DNA of 43,600 nucleotides from Bacteroidia bacterium (lineage in GTDB: Bacteria; Bacteroidota; Bacteroidia; B-17B0; Aurantibacillaceae), in contig JADLER010000008.1 in NCBI GenBank assembly GCA_020846025.1, positions 1 to 43,600 of the forward strand, written 5' to 3'. The position numbers and the translations under genes are program-made. Positions 7,339 through 16,480 of this stretch are shown here, piece after piece. Position 1 is the stretch's first letter. Every line of letters begins with the position of its first letter. The notes beneath the pieces were generated by a model that ran no database searches, was not told the origin of the DNA, and saw nothing but the letters and a program-made list of their open reading frames with translations.

Positions 7339-8460
7339 ATGATAAATAAAAATTATTGTGTAACAACAACTTGCTTTCCTATTAAAGGTTTTCTAAGAAC
7401 TGCTATATATGATTTGCCAAAAGCTACTTATGAATTTGTACCTAATGCGGTTCATGATTTTTTGAGACTACTCTCACAAAAATCATTTTCTCAAATCTAT
7501 AGAAATACTACTGAAGAGAATAAAACATATTTAAGTGAATATTTTCAATATTGCCTAGAGAAAGAATATATATTAGAAATCCCTAATGAGATTAATAAAA
7601 AACATTTTCCAAAACTAAATTTAAATTTTGAGTTTCCAAGTATAATATCCAATTTAGTTATAAGAGTTAATAAAGATCTTGATTTTGAAAAGATTAAAGA
7701 TATACTTGTTTCTTTAAAATGTTTTAATATTCAATTAATAACTGACTCTACATTTGATATAAATAAAATTGAACAATACTTAGATGTAATTAAAGACATT
7801 GGTCTACATTCTATTGAACTTATAGTGGCATATAGCCCTGGTATTAACTATGAATTATTAACTAACAAATATAAAAACATTGCGTTTATCTTTATTTATT
7901 CTGCACCTGTTAACAAATTTATTAAAAGACATGTTTTAGGTTTACAACAAATATTTACTTCAAAAAACAAGTTTGAAATCACTCATATTAAATCGTTAGA
8001 TTTTTTTAACGTAAATATAACTTTGTTTACAGAATCACAACTACATAATACATATTTTAATCGTAAACTATTCATAGGAGATAAGGGGGAAATTAAAAAT
8101 TCGATAGAGTCACCGACAGAATTTGGAAATATAAATAATCTAAAGCCACCCGACGATATCTTAAAAATTATAAATTCGATTGAATTTCAAAAATATTGGT
8201 TTATACATAAAGGTATAATAGATGTATGTAAACAATGTGAGTTTCGGTATATGTGTGTTGATAATAGAATACCGTTACAACGCAACGAAAAAGAATGGTA
8301 TTTCGATACAGAATGTAATTATAACCCCTATATTGCGAAATGGCGTGGCGAAAAAGGATACAAGACTTTATCAGAATGTGGTGTTACATCAAACCAAGAG
8401 GGCTTTAAGTTAAATCGCAAAAAAATAAACACAATAAATAAAGAATTGTGGGGCGATTAA
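7339..8460 (+). CDS. gwsS: Grasp-with-spasm SPASM-domain peptide maturase
   Basis: The 373-aa product carries a C-terminal SPASM-like cysteine cluster: C297-x2-C300-x5-C306 (VCKQCEFRYMC), C326 (TECNYNPY) and C347. These residues would bind an auxiliary iron-sulfur cluster. KWRGEKGYKTL near residue 335 is typical of the family ending. The first 280 residues look like an alpha/beta barrel of radical-SAM type, but I see no CxxxCxxC motif; the only N-terminal cysteines are C7 and C12 (CVTTTC). It therefore probably lacks SAM-radical chemistry, or uses the fold to bind the substrate. Its position after the ATP-grasp gene matches the named two-gene grasp-with-spasm module. It overlaps the transporter gene by 13 bp. 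Confidence 0.85.
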   Translation: MINKNYCVTTTCFPIKGFLRTAIYDLPKATYEFVPNAVHDFLRLLSQKSFSQIYRNTTEENKTYLSEYFQYCLEKEYILEIPNEINKKHFPKLNLNFEFPSIISNLVIRVNKDLDFEKIKDILVSLKCFNIQLITDSTFDINKIEQYLDVIKDIGLHSIELIVAYSPGINYELLTNKYKNIAFIFIYSAPVNKFIKRHVLGLQQIFTSKNKFEITHIKSLDFFNVNITLFTESQLHNTYFNRKLFIGDKGEIKNSIESPTEFGNINNLKPPDDILKIINSIEFQKYWFIHKGIIDVCKQCEFRYMCVDNRIPLQRNEKEWYFDTECNYNPYIAKWRGEKGYKTLSECGVTSNQEGFKLNRKKINTINKELWGD

Positions 8461-10643
8461 GTTTTACTCATTATAAACAACCCGATGAAATGGCCTGTGG
8501 CGCAACTTGTTTGCGCATGATTGCCAAGCACTACGGTAAGTCCATCTCATTGCCTGATATAGTTCAACTAAGCGGAACCACAAGAGAGGGGGTTAACTTA
8601 CTAGGTATAAGTGAAGCTTCTGAAAGGCTAGGATTTAGAACACTAGGAGTAAAAGTCCCATTTGATAAATTAATTGAAAATGCCCCCTTGCCATGTATTG
8701 CGCATTGGAATCAAAACCATTTTGTTGTAATTTATAAAATTAAGGCTGATAAAATTTATATTGCAGACCCTGCACACGGTTTATTAACGTATAACAAAGT
8801 AGATTTTTTAAAAGCATGGGTGAGCGATGGTAAAGATGAGGGGATTTTATTACTATTTGAAACCACTCCCGAATTTTACACAGAGGATAAAAGTCTTTCA
8901 AACGAGAAGCAAAAAAACAATTTTTCTTTTTTATACACCTATTTAATTAAACATAAAAAAGCCATAATACAACTCTTTATTGGTTTAATGGCAGGTAGCC
9001 TGTTACAGCTTATCTTCCCATTTTTAACGCAAAGCATTATTGATATTGGTGTTCAAAATAAAGACATAAACTTTATCTACTTAATTCTCTTAGCTCAATT
9101 AATGGTGTTTTTTGGCAGAACTACCATCGATGTCATAAGAAGTTATATACTAATGCACGTTAGCAGCCGAATTAATATCTTGCTGGCAAGTGATTTTTTT
9201 GTAAAACTCATGAAGTTACCTATACGGTACTTTGACACTAAGATGACAGGGGACATCATGCAACGCATAAATGATAATCACAGGATTGAAAATTTTTTAA
9301 CTGGCTATTCACTAAATACACTATTTTCATTGTTTAATTTTATCATATTTAGTGGAGTTTTAGCTTGGTATAGCTTAAAAATATTTTTAGTTTTTTTGAT
9401 TGGCTCTGTTATCTATTTTATTTGGATAACCTTTTTTTTAAAACGCCGTGCCGATCTAGATTTTAAACGTTTTCAGCAAAGTAGCCAAAACCAAAGTAAG
9501 GTAATGGAACTCATTAACGGAATGCAGGAAATTAAACTACACAATGCCGAACGGCAAAAGCGTTGGCAATGGGAGAACCTACAAACCAAATTATTTAAGA
9601 TTAACTTAAAGGGACTTTCTTTAACCACCGCCCAAAACTCAGGCTCACAATTAATTAACGAACTTAAAAACATTATTATCACTTTTTTATCAGCCAAATT
9701 AGTACTTGACGGTCAAGTTACCTTAGGCATGATGCTTTCTATAAGTTATATCATCGGTCAGTTAAATAGTCCTGTAAACGAAATGGTGCATTTTATTCAG
9801 CAATGGCAAGATGCTAAATTAAGTTTGGAGCGTTTAGGAGAAATTCATAACAAAGAGGATGAAGAACCTAATGGTAAAGAAAAAATTTCAGAAATTGAAC
9901 AAAACAGTTCATTTCACCTAAATAACCTTACGTTTAAATATGAGGGCGTAGGAAATGATGCTGTTCTATACGATTTAAGCGTTTCCATTCCGTCCAATAA
10001 AATTACAGCCATAGTTGGAAGTAGTGGTAGTGGTAAAACAACCTTATTAAAACTCTTACTAAAATTCTATGAACCTACGCATGGAGAAATAAAATTAAAC
10101 GAAATAAATCTTAATCATTTATCAGCACAAACATGGCGAAATAAATGCGGTGTTGTAATGCAAGAGGGGTATATTTTTAATGATACCATCGCCAACAATA
10201 TAGCTGTTGGAGTAGATGTTGTAGATAGAGATAAATTAAAACATGCTGTTAATGTAGCTAATATTAAAGAGTTTATAGAAAGCCTACCTTTAGGATATAA
10301 TACTAAAATAGGCATGGAAGGTATTGGTATTAGTACAGGGCAAAAGCAAAGAATTTTAATTGCTAGAGCCGTTTACAAAAACCCTGATTATTTATTTTTT
10401 GATGAAGCTACAAGTGCTTTAGATGCTAATAATGAAAAAATAATAATGGAAAATTTAAACGAATTCTTTAAAGGTAAAACGGTTGTGATTATTGCCCATC
10501 GTTTAAGTACAGTTAAAAATGCTGACCAAATTATTGTTTTGGATAGAGGTAAGATTATTGAAAAAGGTAATCATATCGAATTGACACTAATTAAGGGGGC
10601 ATATTACGAACTTGTGAAAAATCAATTAGAATTAGGAAACTGA
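8448..10643 (+). CDS. C39 peptidase-containing ABC transporter (double-glycine leader peptidase/exporter)
   Basis: The 731-aa product starts at GTG 8448 inside the preceding gene. Residues of about 8-140 are a C39 cysteine protease: C17 in MACGATC, H91 in NQNHFVV and D107 in IADPAHG form the catalytic triad, with Q11 likely at the oxyanion hole. Residues of about 165-440 are six membrane helices (ABC exporter type 1). About 500-720 is the ATPase: Walker A GSSGSGKTT, signature STGQKQRI, Walker B YLFFDEATSALD and the switch His in IIAHRLSTV. Enzymes of this type (PCAT, ComA, LagD) cut after Gly-Gly and export the core. The substrate is predicted to be the peptide at 4889, cut after G28. Its TGA overlaps the ATG of the HlyD gene (TGATG). 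Confidence 0.95.
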   Translation: MGRLSFTHYKQPDEMACGATCLRMIAKHYGKSISLPDIVQLSGTTREGVNLLGISEASERLGFRTLGVKVPFDKLIENAPLPCIAHWNQNHFVVIYKIKADKIYIADPAHGLLTYNKVDFLKAWVSDGKDEGILLLFETTPEFYTEDKSLSNEKQKNNFSFLYTYLIKHKKAIIQLFIGLMAGSLLQLIFPFLTQSIIDIGVQNKDINFIYLILLAQLMVFFGRTTIDVIRSYILMHVSSRINILLASDFFVKLMKLPIRYFDTKMTGDIMQRINDNHRIENFLTGYSLNTLFSLFNFIIFSGVLAWYSLKIFLVFLIGSVIYFIWITFFLKRRADLDFKRFQQSSQNQSKVMELINGMQEIKLHNAERQKRWQWENLQTKLFKINLKGLSLTTAQNSGSQLINELKNIIITFLSAKLVLDGQVTLGMMLSISYIIGQLNSPVNEMVHFIQQWQDAKLSLERLGEIHNKEDEEPNGKEKISEIEQNSSFHLNNLTFKYEGVGNDAVLYDLSVSIPSNKITAIVGSSGSGKTTLLKLLLKFYEPTHGEIKLNEINLNHLSAQTWRNKCGVVMQEGYIFNDTIANNIAVGVDVVDRDKLKHAVNVANIKEFIESLPLGYNTKIGMEGIGISTGQKQRILIARAVYKNPDYLFFDEATSALDANNEKIIMENLNEFFKGKTVVIIAHRLSTVKNADQIIVLDRGKIIEKGNHIELTLIKGAYYELVKNQLELGN

Positions 10644-11944
10644 TGCCATCTATAGAAGAAAAGGAAATAATTTTGCGTTCAGAAGAAGTAAATGAGATAT
10701 TGACTTCAACACCGAAATGGATTTTACGCTGGGGTATTTTAGTTGTTTTTATATTGATTATTATAACTATTGGACTTTCATATTTTATTAAATACCCAGA
10801 TGTATTGACTGCTGATGTTACTTTGACTACATTAAATCCACCAATAACATTAGTTTCAAAAAATAATGGAAAACTTACCCATCTTTTAGTGAAAGATAAA
10901 CAATTGGTAAGCCAAAATGAACCGATTGGTATTATAGAGAACACAGCCGATTACAAAGCTGTACTTTCTTTATTGGCAAACTGCAATCAATTAAACGAAC
11001 AATTAAAATTAAACGACACACTTAATAATGTTTTAATTAAAGATAGTTTAAGAACTGGAGAAATTACACCTTACTACTTACAATTTTTAAAATCAGTCAA
11101 AGACCTTAATCTTTATGAAAGCATTAATCCTTACACTAAACAAATTGCATTATTGAAAAAAGATTTAGGACATTACAATTCTTTGCTTGATAATTATAAG
11201 CATCAACAAAAAATTAACGATGAACAATTAAAGTTAGCTGAAAATGACTTTAATCGGGATAAAAAATTATTTGAAGAAAGGGCAATATCAGCAAGGGAAT
11301 TTGAAATACAAAAGAAAAATTATTTAGGTGCTCAAAACAGTAATGAACAAACTAAGATTACAATTTCAAATGCACTAATTCAAATTAATGGAATTGAAAA
11401 GAACATCTTACAGTTACAAATACAAGATTATCAAGAAAAGGCGAAACTTAAAAATGAATTATCACAGTATTTAAAAACGCTCATTAATGAAATTAATAAA
11501 TGGAAGCAGTTATATGTAATTGAAAGCCCTGTGAGTGGGAAAGTATCGTTTTTTAATGTATGGGCAATCAATCAAAACATCAAACAAGGTGATGAGCTTT
11601 TTGCTATCATTCCTAATAAGAAACAGCAATTTATAGGAAAATGTGTTTTGCCAATAACCAATAGTGGGAAATTAACCATTGGACAAGTTGTAAACATAAA
11701 ACTTGACAATTATCCTTATAATGAAAATGGGATGTTAACAGGGGTTGTAAAAAACATTTCCGAAGTGCCTAATAAAGATAGTTATGCAGTTGATATTGTT
11801 TTAGCGAATGGCTTAACAACTTCGTACAATAAAACTCTAGTATATAAAGAACAAATGAAGGGCAAAGCAGATATTATAACGAAAAATATATCCGTTTTAG
11901 ATAGAGTATTTTTTAATTTTCGTAAACTAACAGAAATAAAGTAA
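10643..11944 (+). CDS. HlyD-family periplasmic adaptor for the peptide exporter
   Basis: The 433-aa product has one membrane segment at about residues 28-52 (LRWGILVVFILIIITIGLSY) and a split biotinyl-lipoyl/barrel-sandwich domain (first half around VSKNNGKLTHLLVKDKQLVS, second half ESPVSGKVSFFNVWAINQN). A long helical hairpin lies between them (about 150-280, coiled-coil-like). A beta-barrel domain follows at the C-terminus. It bridges inner-membrane ABC exporters to the outer membrane in type I systems. It starts inside the stop of the C39 transporter gene, so the two form one machine. No outer-membrane TolC partner is in the window. It is the last gene of the RiPP operon, converging on the OmpA gene across 25 bp. 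Confidence 0.93.
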   Translation: MPSIEEKEIILRSEEVNEILTSTPKWILRWGILVVFILIIITIGLSYFIKYPDVLTADVTLTTLNPPITLVSKNNGKLTHLLVKDKQLVSQNEPIGIIENTADYKAVLSLLANCNQLNEQLKLNDTLNNVLIKDSLRTGEITPYYLQFLKSVKDLNLYESINPYTKQIALLKKDLGHYNSLLDNYKHQQKINDEQLKLAENDFNRDKKLFEERAISAREFEIQKKNYLGAQNSNEQTKITISNALIQINGIEKNILQLQIQDYQEKAKLKNELSQYLKTLINEINKWKQLYVIESPVSGKVSFFNVWAINQNIKQGDELFAIIPNKKQQFIGKCVLPITNSGKLTIGQVVNIKLDNYPYNENGMLTGVVKNISEVPNKDSYAVDIVLANGLTTSYNKTLVYKEQMKGKADIITKNISVLDRVFFNFRKLTEIK

Positions 11945-11969
11945 TTGACCTTTAGTAAAAAACAAATCT

Positions 11970-14006
11970 CTACTTTGTGTTATTAAACAAAATAAATTCT
12001 ACACGACGGTTTTCTTCGTGTTCTGCATCTTCGCAAGTTACACCCTCGGTACATTTGTTTAAAATAAAGGCTTCGCCTTTTCCTATAATAGCATCAATTT
12101 GTTTTTTGTTGAGTTTAGCTGAAACTAAAAAATCACTAACGCTTTGAGCACGTTTTTTCGAAAGTTTTAAGTTATAATTCTCTTTACCTCTACAATCGGC
12201 AAAACCATATATCATGACTGAAATTTCAGGGTGTTGGGCTAGAATAGCTAAATTCTTTTTTAAAATTTCTTTGGCGTCATCTCTAATGTTTGATTTGTTT
12301 AAGTTAAAATGTACGGGTGTAATATCAAACCCTAAAGCAGCAATTTGCTTTGGATTTAGATATGGATGTTGAATGGTATCGTAAGGATTCTTCCCTTTTT
12401 CTTCTTCTTTGTGTTTCGCTAGTATATCATCTGGTATATGATAAATCATATTATTACACAATACAATAGGCTCCATACAAGTATCGCAGCCTGCAATGAG
12501 TTTTACATATACCGAATCACCTTGTGAAGTAAGTGCAATAGTTTGAGTGATAGAAGAAGCATCTATCGGTAATTTAGCTCCATTAAATGTCCATTGATAA
12601 GCAATGGGCTTAATGTTATCTGGGATAGTGCTCTCAAATTTTACATTAATGGTTTCTGTTTCGGTAAGTTTAGTGTTAATGGTAATTAAGCTACTATTTT
12701 CGGTGGCGCATTCTTTTTTAAATTTGTCTAAGTAAGTTATTTTATAAATATCCATATCGCCATAACCGCCCATTCTTGATGAAGAAAAGAAAGTGTTAGT
12801 AGCTTGAGCATCTTGAGTCATAAAAATATCATCGCCTGGTGAATTAGCTGGTTGTAATAAATTTACTGGAGTAGTCCACACACCATTTACTAGGGTACTT
12901 TTGTAAATATCGTAACCACCAAAGCTTGGATGTCCTTTTGATGAAAAATATAAGGTTTGCCCATCGTCCGATAAATAGGGCGAATCTTCGTCGTACACGG
13001 TGTTAATTACATCGCCCAAGTTTTGTGGTGTTCCCCATTCGCCATCGCTTCCTAACTCAGCTTTGTAAATATCCAATCCACCTTTTCCTAATTGTTTGTC
13101 TTCGCTGGTAAATAATAATGTTTTACCATCTTTACTAATGCATGCATGATTTTGATAAAAATCAAAATTTATTTTTTTAGACAATGTTTTAGCTTTTTTT
13201 GCGGTTCCATCTAATTGTAATTGATGAATACTGTTTTTTTGAAATACAAATAAATTTTTGCCATCACTAGATGTGGAGATGACAGCTAGGTGAGATTTAT
13301 TTGGATTAGTTTTAAAAATATCTTTTGATATAGTATATACAGTTGGTGATTGGGGTCTTCCTTCTAAAAGTTTACTAGTATAAATATTTTCATAGGGTTT
13401 ATCATCTATCTTACTTACTTTTTCTTTTTCATTATCTTTTCTACGAGAGGTAAATAGTAGTTCATTGCTTGATAACAAAGCGGGGGCATATTCACCAACT
13501 CCCGTATTTATCTTTGAACCAACATTTCCAACATAAATATTTTTATCAGAAACCGCTTCTTTATTTCTATCGCCATACAGGCAATCTTCTTTTTGCTTAT
13601 TCAAATCATTAATATAATATTTATCCATTTCTTTATCACGAGTAGCAATTACCAATAAATTGTCAAATAAAGAATAAGCTTTTTTATACTCGCCTTTGTA
13701 CTGATAGCATTTCGCTAAATAATAAATAATATCAGGAAATGTATCTTTAGGAGATTTATTATAAGCTGTTTCTAGATACTGAAATGCCTCTGCATAATTA
13801 TTTATATAACGTGCTAAAACCATACCTAAGCCAGCATTAGCTTTATAGTTTGTTTTGTCTAAATTATACGCTTTTGTAAAATAGTCTTTGGCTTTGTAAA
13901 TCTTATTATTATCCAAGGCTTTGTCGCCTTTATTTAAATACTTATCTATTTGTGCAATGGTAATTGAAGCATACAACAAACAAAATAGTAAGATGATTTT
14001 TCTCAT
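11970..14006 (-). CDS. TPR-PD40-OmpA family outer-membrane/periplasmic protein (PorE-like architecture)
   Basis: The 678-aa product has a signal peptide (RKIILLFCLLYASITIAQ). TPR repeats run over about 20-150 (KAKDYFTKAYNLDKTNYKAN). A PD40/WD40-like beta-propeller covers about 165-420 (repeated phrases such as GKTLLFTSEDK, DDGQTLYFSSKG and FFSSSRMGGYGDMDIYKI). An Ig/PKD-like linker runs over about 435-530. The C-terminal OmpA peptidoglycan-binding domain covers about 560-678 (MIYGFADCRGKENYN, LSKKRAQSVSDFL). This order and length resemble PorE, the periplasmic T9SS component of Porphyromonas. Bacteroidota carry several paralogues, so the T9SS role is only possible. It probably anchors an outer-membrane complex to peptidoglycan. 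Confidence 0.88.
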   Translation of the reverse strand: MRKIILLFCLLYASITIAQIDKYLNKGDKALDNNKIYKAKDYFTKAYNLDKTNYKANAGLGMVLARYINNYAEAFQYLETAYNKSPKDTFPDIIYYLAKCYQYKGEYKKAYSLFDNLLVIATRDKEMDKYYINDLNKQKEDCLYGDRNKEAVSDKNIYVGNVGSKINTGVGEYAPALLSSNELLFTSRRKDNEKEKVSKIDDKPYENIYTSKLLEGRPQSPTVYTISKDIFKTNPNKSHLAVISTSSDGKNLFVFQKNSIHQLQLDGTAKKAKTLSKKINFDFYQNHACISKDGKTLLFTSEDKQLGKGGLDIYKAELGSDGEWGTPQNLGDVINTVYDEDSPYLSDDGQTLYFSSKGHPSFGGYDIYKSTLVNGVWTTPVNLLQPANSPGDDIFMTQDAQATNTFFSSSRMGGYGDMDIYKITYLDKFKKECATENSSLITINTKLTETETINVKFESTIPDNIKPIAYQWTFNGAKLPIDASSITQTIALTSQGDSVYVKLIAGCDTCMEPIVLCNNMIYHIPDDILAKHKEEEKGKNPYDTIQHPYLNPKQIAALGFDITPVHFNLNKSNIRDDAKEILKKNLAILAQHPEISVMIYGFADCRGKENYNLKLSKKRAQSVSDFLVSAKLNKKQIDAIIGKGEAFILNKCTEGVTCEDAEHEENRRVEFILFNNTK

Positions 14007-14089
14007 AATTTAATTAAATAAGGGCTAAAAGTAAAAAAAATTATATGGATTTAGTCCACGAATTGGCGTTTTTAACAGACAAGACCTTG

Positions 14090-15349
14090 TTAATTACCTA
14101 CAATTGGTTTAGAATCGAGAGTTTTAGAATCAAGTGCATCACGCAATCCGTTTCCTACTAACATAAAAGCTAACACTAAAATCATAATGGCAACACCAGG
14201 AACAAACGCTAAATAAGCAGAATCAATTAATACATAACCTCTGTGTGAATTAATCATCTCGCCCCAAGAAGGCGTAGGGGGTTGAGCGCCTATGCCTAAA
14301 AAACTTAAGCCAGCCTCTGTTAAAATTGCAGAAGCAAAGTTAGAAGTAGCAATTACAATAACAGGCCCCATAACATTAGGTAAAATGTGTCGAATAATAA
14401 TACGCATATTCTTATAACCTAAGGCTCTACCCGCTTCTACAAATTCTTTTTCTCTTATACTTAATATTTGTCCTCGAATTAACCGAGCCACATCTACCCA
14501 CATCGTTAATCCCACCGCAATAAATACTTGCATAATACCTTTACCTAATACCAGAGTAATAGCAATAACCAATAATAAAGTAGGAATTGACCATACCACA
14601 TTAATTAACCACATAATGGAATCGTCTAGTCGCCCTCTATAATAGCCTGCAATAGCGCCCAACAACACTCCAATAAAAATAGAAATAATTACCGAAATAA
14701 ATCCAACAGATAAAGAAATACGAGTGCCAATCATTAAACGACTTAATAAATCCCTTCCTGCTAAATCTGTTCCTAACCAATATTTTTTAGTAATTAATAA
14801 ATTTTTTTCAATCTCATCTTGTAATTGTTTAACATCTAATTTTAATTTCTCGCCTGTGCTTAATTGATAGAACTCTATCTTGTTTTGAATACTATCGTTT
14901 TTTATAGGAGAATTTAAATTAACATCATACACCACATCTGCCAGATTAAATGCAATCTTTGTCCCATTATTGGGTGTATTTCCGGTATATTCTTCTACTA
15001 TTATATCAAATCCTGAAAAACTATAGGAATGATATGGAATATTGGTGTATTCATTAACCTTACCAAACAACATGTTCTGAAACCAATTAACGTGTTGAAA
15101 ACGATCGTTCTTTTTTACCTGTAAGATTTTTGTTTCAAACCCTGGCTTTTTAATTAAAAGCTCTGGCTTTTGGTCGTTAGCATAGGGGGTTGAATCGGGG
15201 GTAATTAAATATCCAAGTATTGAAATAAAAGTTGCTAGCCCCACCAATATTAAACCAAACATAGCCAATTTATCATTCTTAAACTTTCGCCAAGTTTGAA
15301 TAGATAATGACTCTGACTTAAAATCGCTATATTTCTTTTTAAATAACAA
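14090..15349 (-). CDS. Peptide ABC transporter permease, DppC/OppC type
   Basis: The 419-aa product begins with a TTG codon directly after the TAA of the upstream glycosyltransferase gene. No ATG is available before the conserved N-terminal motif (TWRKFKNDKLAMFGLIL, OppC_N). A large periplasmic insertion of about 120 residues follows the first helix. The binding-protein-dependent transport domain comes next (about 195-415). It has GTDLAGRDLLSRLM, the EAA loop (FVEAGRALGYKNMRIIIRHI) and SFLGIGAQPPTPSWGEM. DppC pairs with a DppB permease and ATPases to import di- or oligopeptides; none of these partners is in the window. The long N-terminal insertion is common in Bacteroidota DppC proteins. Confidence 0.92.
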   Translation of the reverse strand: MLFKKKYSDFKSESLSIQTWRKFKNDKLAMFGLILVGLATFISILGYLITPDSTPYANDQKPELLIKKPGFETKILQVKKNDRFQHVNWFQNMLFGKVNEYTNIPYHSYSFSGFDIIVEEYTGNTPNNGTKIAFNLADVVYDVNLNSPIKNDSIQNKIEFYQLSTGEKLKLDVKQLQDEIEKNLLITKKYWLGTDLAGRDLLSRLMIGTRISLSVGFISVIISIFIGVLLGAIAGYYRGRLDDSIMWLINVVWSIPTLLLVIAITLVLGKGIMQVFIAVGLTMWVDVARLIRGQILSIREKEFVEAGRALGYKNMRIIIRHILPNVMGPVIVIATSNFASAILTEAGLSFLGIGAQPPTPSWGEMINSHRGYVLIDSAYLAFVPGVAIMILVLAFMLVGNGLRDALDSKTLDSKPIVGN

Positions 15350-16480
15350 TTATCTCGTTTTTATACCTTTCCAGTAAGGCTTGTAAACCAATGAAGCAAC
15401 TCCAATTACAAGTGCATATATCCAATACACACATTCAAAAGGTATGAGCCACACTAAATACTTTACCTTATTTAAAAAATTAGAAGCTAAAAATAGTAAC
15501 AAAAAATCAAAAACAAGCTTTGTTGCTACAAAAATCGATAAATAAGGTATTATGGCTGATTGTTTTATAATTGCAACGATTAAAGCTAATACTAATAAAT
15601 TAGCAGTTATGATTATAAAGCCTCCAAAAAGATTTAATTGATTTTTATTATACTTTGCTTTATATGCCCAACGAATTCGCTGCTCAAGAAAATTTCGAAA
15701 ATTTATTTCGGGTAAAGTCTTTACAATTAAATGACGGTCGAACCCATACATAATATTGATACTTTTCTTATTCTTAAAGTCTTCCAATAAAAAAACATCT
15801 TCTCCCGAACTAATATTTAAATGCGACTGATATCCATTTGCATTTATAAAAGCTTGTTTTTTAAACGCTAAATTTGCTCCATTACACATAAAAGCCATAT
15901 TAATCCCAGTATATCCAGCTGTAATTCCTGAAATAGCTAAATTCTCTACTATTTGAAATGTACTTAATACATGATGATGTGTAATATAATCAACAGGCAT
16001 GATTAACATAGTTGATTGATACTTGGCAAAATATAAGTGAATTGATTTTAACCAATAAACACTTCTATAAATCACATCAGCATCTGTTGTTACAATAATG
16101 TCTCCTGTGGCTAATTGAATAGCCTTAGTTAGATTAAGTTTCTTTCCTGTATGTTCGTTTTGTCTAATAATTTGATGTTTTATATTACTTTGCGAAAGGA
16201 TGTTAGAAGCCAATTTATATGTTTCATCCTCTGAAGCATCATCTATTAAAATTATTTCGAAAGAAGTTTTAGGATATTCTTGCGCCATGAGCTGTTTTAT
16301 ACAAGCACCTATGTTTTTCTCCTCATTTCTTGCAGATAACACAATACTTATAGATAGATAAGTGTCAAGAGTTGATTTTACATCAATGTGTTGATGTTTG
16401 TTGAAACCATAAATTGCAAGTGTTATAAATAACCCATATAAAATAATAATTACAGCAAATATGTATAACTCAAAAATCAT
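15350..16480 (-). CDS. Membrane-bound family 2 glycosyltransferase
   Basis: The 376-aa product has an N-terminal membrane helix (residues 3-24). A GT-A catalytic domain (about 42-270) shows the nucleotide-binding ISIVLSARNEEKNI, IILIDDAS, the metal-binding DxD-like TTDADV, the catalytic SGEDVFLLEDF and the acceptor-side motif QRIRW. This D-D-D-QxxRW set is typical of processive or polyprenol-linked GT2 enzymes. Three or more helices follow at the C-terminus. The donor and acceptor cannot be told from sequence. The gene overlaps the upstream flippase-like gene by 11 bp and abuts the dppC-like gene, so the three are probably one transcript. A role in surface polysaccharide or glycolipid synthesis is inferred. 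Confidence 0.9.
   Translation of the reverse strand: MIFELYIFAVIIILYGLFITLAIYGFNKHQHIDVKSTLDTYLSISIVLSARNEEKNIGACIKQLMAQEYPKTSFEIILIDDASEDETYKLASNILSQSNIKHQIIRQNEHTGKKLNLTKAIQLATGDIIVTTDADVIYRSVYWLKSIHLYFAKYQSTMLIMPVDYITHHHVLSTFQIVENLAISGITAGYTGINMAFMCNGANLAFKKQAFINANGYQSHLNISSGEDVFLLEDFKNKKSINIMYGFDRHLIVKTLPEINFRNFLEQRIRWAYKAKYNKNQLNLFGGFIIITANLLVLALIVAIIKQSAIIPYLSIFVATKLVFDFLLLFLASNFLNKVKYLVWLIPFECVYWIYALVIGVASLVYKPYWKGIKTR

Noticed and set aside
7339-8460. Functional radical SAM enzyme
   Set aside because: No CxxxCxxC is present in the barrel region; only the SPASM cysteines are seen.
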